Shown: positions 62,830 to 64,000 of the stretch, piece by piece | Layout of the letters: each line of letters opens with the position of its first letter | Position numbering within the stretch: the stretch's first letter is position 1 | From: Nocardia takedensis NBRC 100417 | GTDB taxonomy: Bacteria; Actinomycetota; Actinomycetes; Mycobacteriales; Mycobacteriaceae | DNA: 64,000 nucleotides | Assembly: GCF_000308695.1 (NCBI RefSeq) | Contig: NZ_BAGG01000031.1 | Span: 43,944-107,943 of the forward strand | Reading direction: 5' to 3' | Translations under genes and position numbers: made by a program | Notes under the pieces: model-generated | What the model was told of the DNA's origin: nothing | The model's database searches: none | Seen by the model: the letters and a program-made list of their open reading frames with translations, nothing else

Positions 62830-64000
62830 TCATTCCGCGACGGGTTCGACCTGCGGTTTCGCCTTGCGGTCCAGTGCCCAGCGGGTGATCGGTTCGACCA
62901 CGCGGGCCGCGATCGGGCCGAGGATCGCCATGAGCAGCACGTAGGTGGTGGCCAGCGCGGCGAATTGCGCGGGCAGCGCGCCCGCGGTGACGGCCAGACC
63001 CGCGATGACGATGGAGAATTCGCCGCGGGCCACCAGGGCCGTGCCCGCGCGGGCCCGGCCCAGCGGACTCGCGCCCGCGCGTTTGGCCGCCCACCACCCG
63101 GTGACGATCTTGGTGACGGTGGTGACGACCGCGAGCAGCACCGCCCACCCCAGGACGGGCGGAATGCCGGCCGGGTCGGTGCTCAGGCCGAAGAGGACGA
63201 AGAACATCGCGGCGAACAGGTCGCGCAGCGGTTCCAGGATCTTGGTGGCGTTGTGGGCGGTGGAGTCGGAGATGGCGATGCCGAGCAGGAACGCCCCGAC
63301 CGCCGCCGAGACCTGCACCGCCGAGGCGAGTCCGGCCACCAGCAGGGCCGCGCCGAGCAGTTTGAGCAGGAAGATCTCGCGGTCGTCGCTGGCGACCACC
63401 GCGGAGACGTATTTGCCGTAACGCAGGGCGACCACGAGCACGACGGTGACCGCGACCAGCGCGATGCCGAGGGTGGTCAGGCCGGTGACGAACCCGACGC
63501 CGGCCAGTACGGCCGTCAGCGCGGGGAGGTAGGCGGCCATCGCCAGGTCTTCGAAGACGAGGATGGACAGGATGACCGGCGTCTCCCGGTTGCCGAGTCG
63601 GCCCAGGTCGTTGAGGACTTTGGCGACGATGCCGGAGGAGGAGATGTAGGTGACGCCCGCCAAGGCGATCGCGCCGGTGAAGCCGAGTCCGAGCATGAGG
63701 GCGACGATGACGCCGGGGGTGGCGTTGAGGGCGATGTCGAGCAGGCCGGCGGGCCAGGATCGGCGCATGCCGGTGACGAGTTCGGCCGCGGTGTATTCCA
63801 GGCCGAGCAGTAGCAGCAGCAGGACGACGCCGATCTCACTGGCCAGGTGGATGAATTCGTCGACCGCGTGGAGTTCGACGATGCCGCCTTTGCCGAAGAC
63901 CAGTCCGCCGATGAGGTAGAGCGGGATGGGGGACAGGCCGATCCGGGCCGCGACGCGACCGAGGACTCCGAGGCCGAAGAACACCGCGCCCAGTTGCACG
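62830..64000 (-). CDS. Cation:proton antiporter (CPA2, KefB-like), 5' end outside window
   Basis: At least 389 residues with about 11-12 membrane helices: LYLIGGLVFGKGGIVEL, LASEIGVVLLLLLLGLEYTAAEL, VTYISSSGIVAKVLNDLGRLGNRETP (unwound-helix region), LAMAAYLPALTAVLAG, VSAAVGAFLLGIAIS and a short C-terminal tail. This is the CPA2 K+/H+ or Na+/H+ antiporter fold; no TrkA domain follows in the visible part. The frame is open to the right edge; a GTG at 63999 is possible but homologues usually start earlier. Confidence 0.9.
   Translation of the reverse strand, partial: VQLGAVFFGLGVLGRVAARIGLSPIPLYLIGGLVFGKGGIVELHAVDEFIHLASEIGVVLLLLLLGLEYTAAELVTGMRRSWPAGLLDIALNATPGVIVALMLGLGFTGAIALAGVTYISSSGIVAKVLNDLGRLGNRETPVILSILVFEDLAMAAYLPALTAVLAGVGFVTGLTTLGIALVAVTVVLVVALRYGKYVSAVVASDDREIFLLKLLGAALLVAGLASAVQVSAAVGAFLLGIAISDSTAHNATKILEPLRDLFAAMFFVLFGLSTDPAGIPPVLGWAVLLAVVTTVTKIVTGWWAAKRAGASPLGRARAGTALVARGEFSIVIAGLAVTAGALPAQFAALATTYVLLMAILGPIAARVVEPITRWALDRKAKPQVEPVAE

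Overview
This 64 kb, GC-rich window comes from an actinobacterium of the mycolic-acid group (Mycobacteriales), most likely Nocardia or a close relative. The evidence is a single-chain type I fatty acid synthase of about 3,100 residues followed by acpS, a DesA3-type acyl-CoA desaturase with its own ferredoxin-type reductase, an EspC-like secreted-protein gene, and a gene content that follows the Mycobacterium tuberculosis Rv2509-Rv2525c neighbourhood (fas, acpS, bcp, DUF3618 protein, L,D-transpeptidase, tRNA-His, orn, DUF853 ATPase, SDR). The lineage call is inferred from content; no search was run.

Layout. 0-5 kb: a type I restriction-modification locus in the order hsdR (5' end outside the window), hsdS, hsdM. 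5-10.4 kb: an accessory stretch with a pterin dehydratase/regulator pair, several unrecognised small genes, one frameshifted gene and a cloverleaf-like inverted repeat, ending at a tRNA-Leu. 10.4-20.7 kb: the fas-acpS operon, preceded by three similar 21-bp dyads that look like FasR operators. 20.7-28 kb: a TetR regulator, a proline-rich membrane protein, a drug-type ABC exporter with a divergent TetR, Bcp peroxiredoxin and small envelope or secreted proteins. 28-32.1 kb: cell-wall enzymes (an SLT-fold hydrolase with a long structured leader and a CRP-like site; an L,D-transpeptidase lipoprotein) interleaved with tRNA-Lys and tRNA-His. 32.1-41.7 kb: oligoribonuclease, HerA-like ATPase, subtilase, lysA, SDR and a PadR-fadH operon. 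41.7-42.5 kb: a gene-free cluster of composite palindromic repeats. 42.5-47.3 kb: an MFS permease, then a TetR regulator divergent from a reductase-desaturase operon with a DesT-like operator between them. 47.4-56.5 kb: small unknown genes, an ABC-2 exporter, a fused indolepyruvate ferredoxin oxidoreductase and a sirtuin. 56.7-62.1 kb: three overlapping genes for an EspC-like protein and two large proline-rich proteins. 62.1-64 kb: a DHFR-fold reductase and a cation/proton antiporter cut by the window edge.

Functional themes are lipid synthesis and tailoring (fas, acpS, desA3 plus reductase, fadH), envelope construction (L,D-transpeptidase, SLT enzyme, lysA for diaminopimelate metabolism) and several local regulator/operator pairs that can be read directly (FasR-like, DesT-like, PadR, MarR, TetR). 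Many genes appear to be leaderless: a TANNNT -10 box ends 6-8 nt before the start codon.
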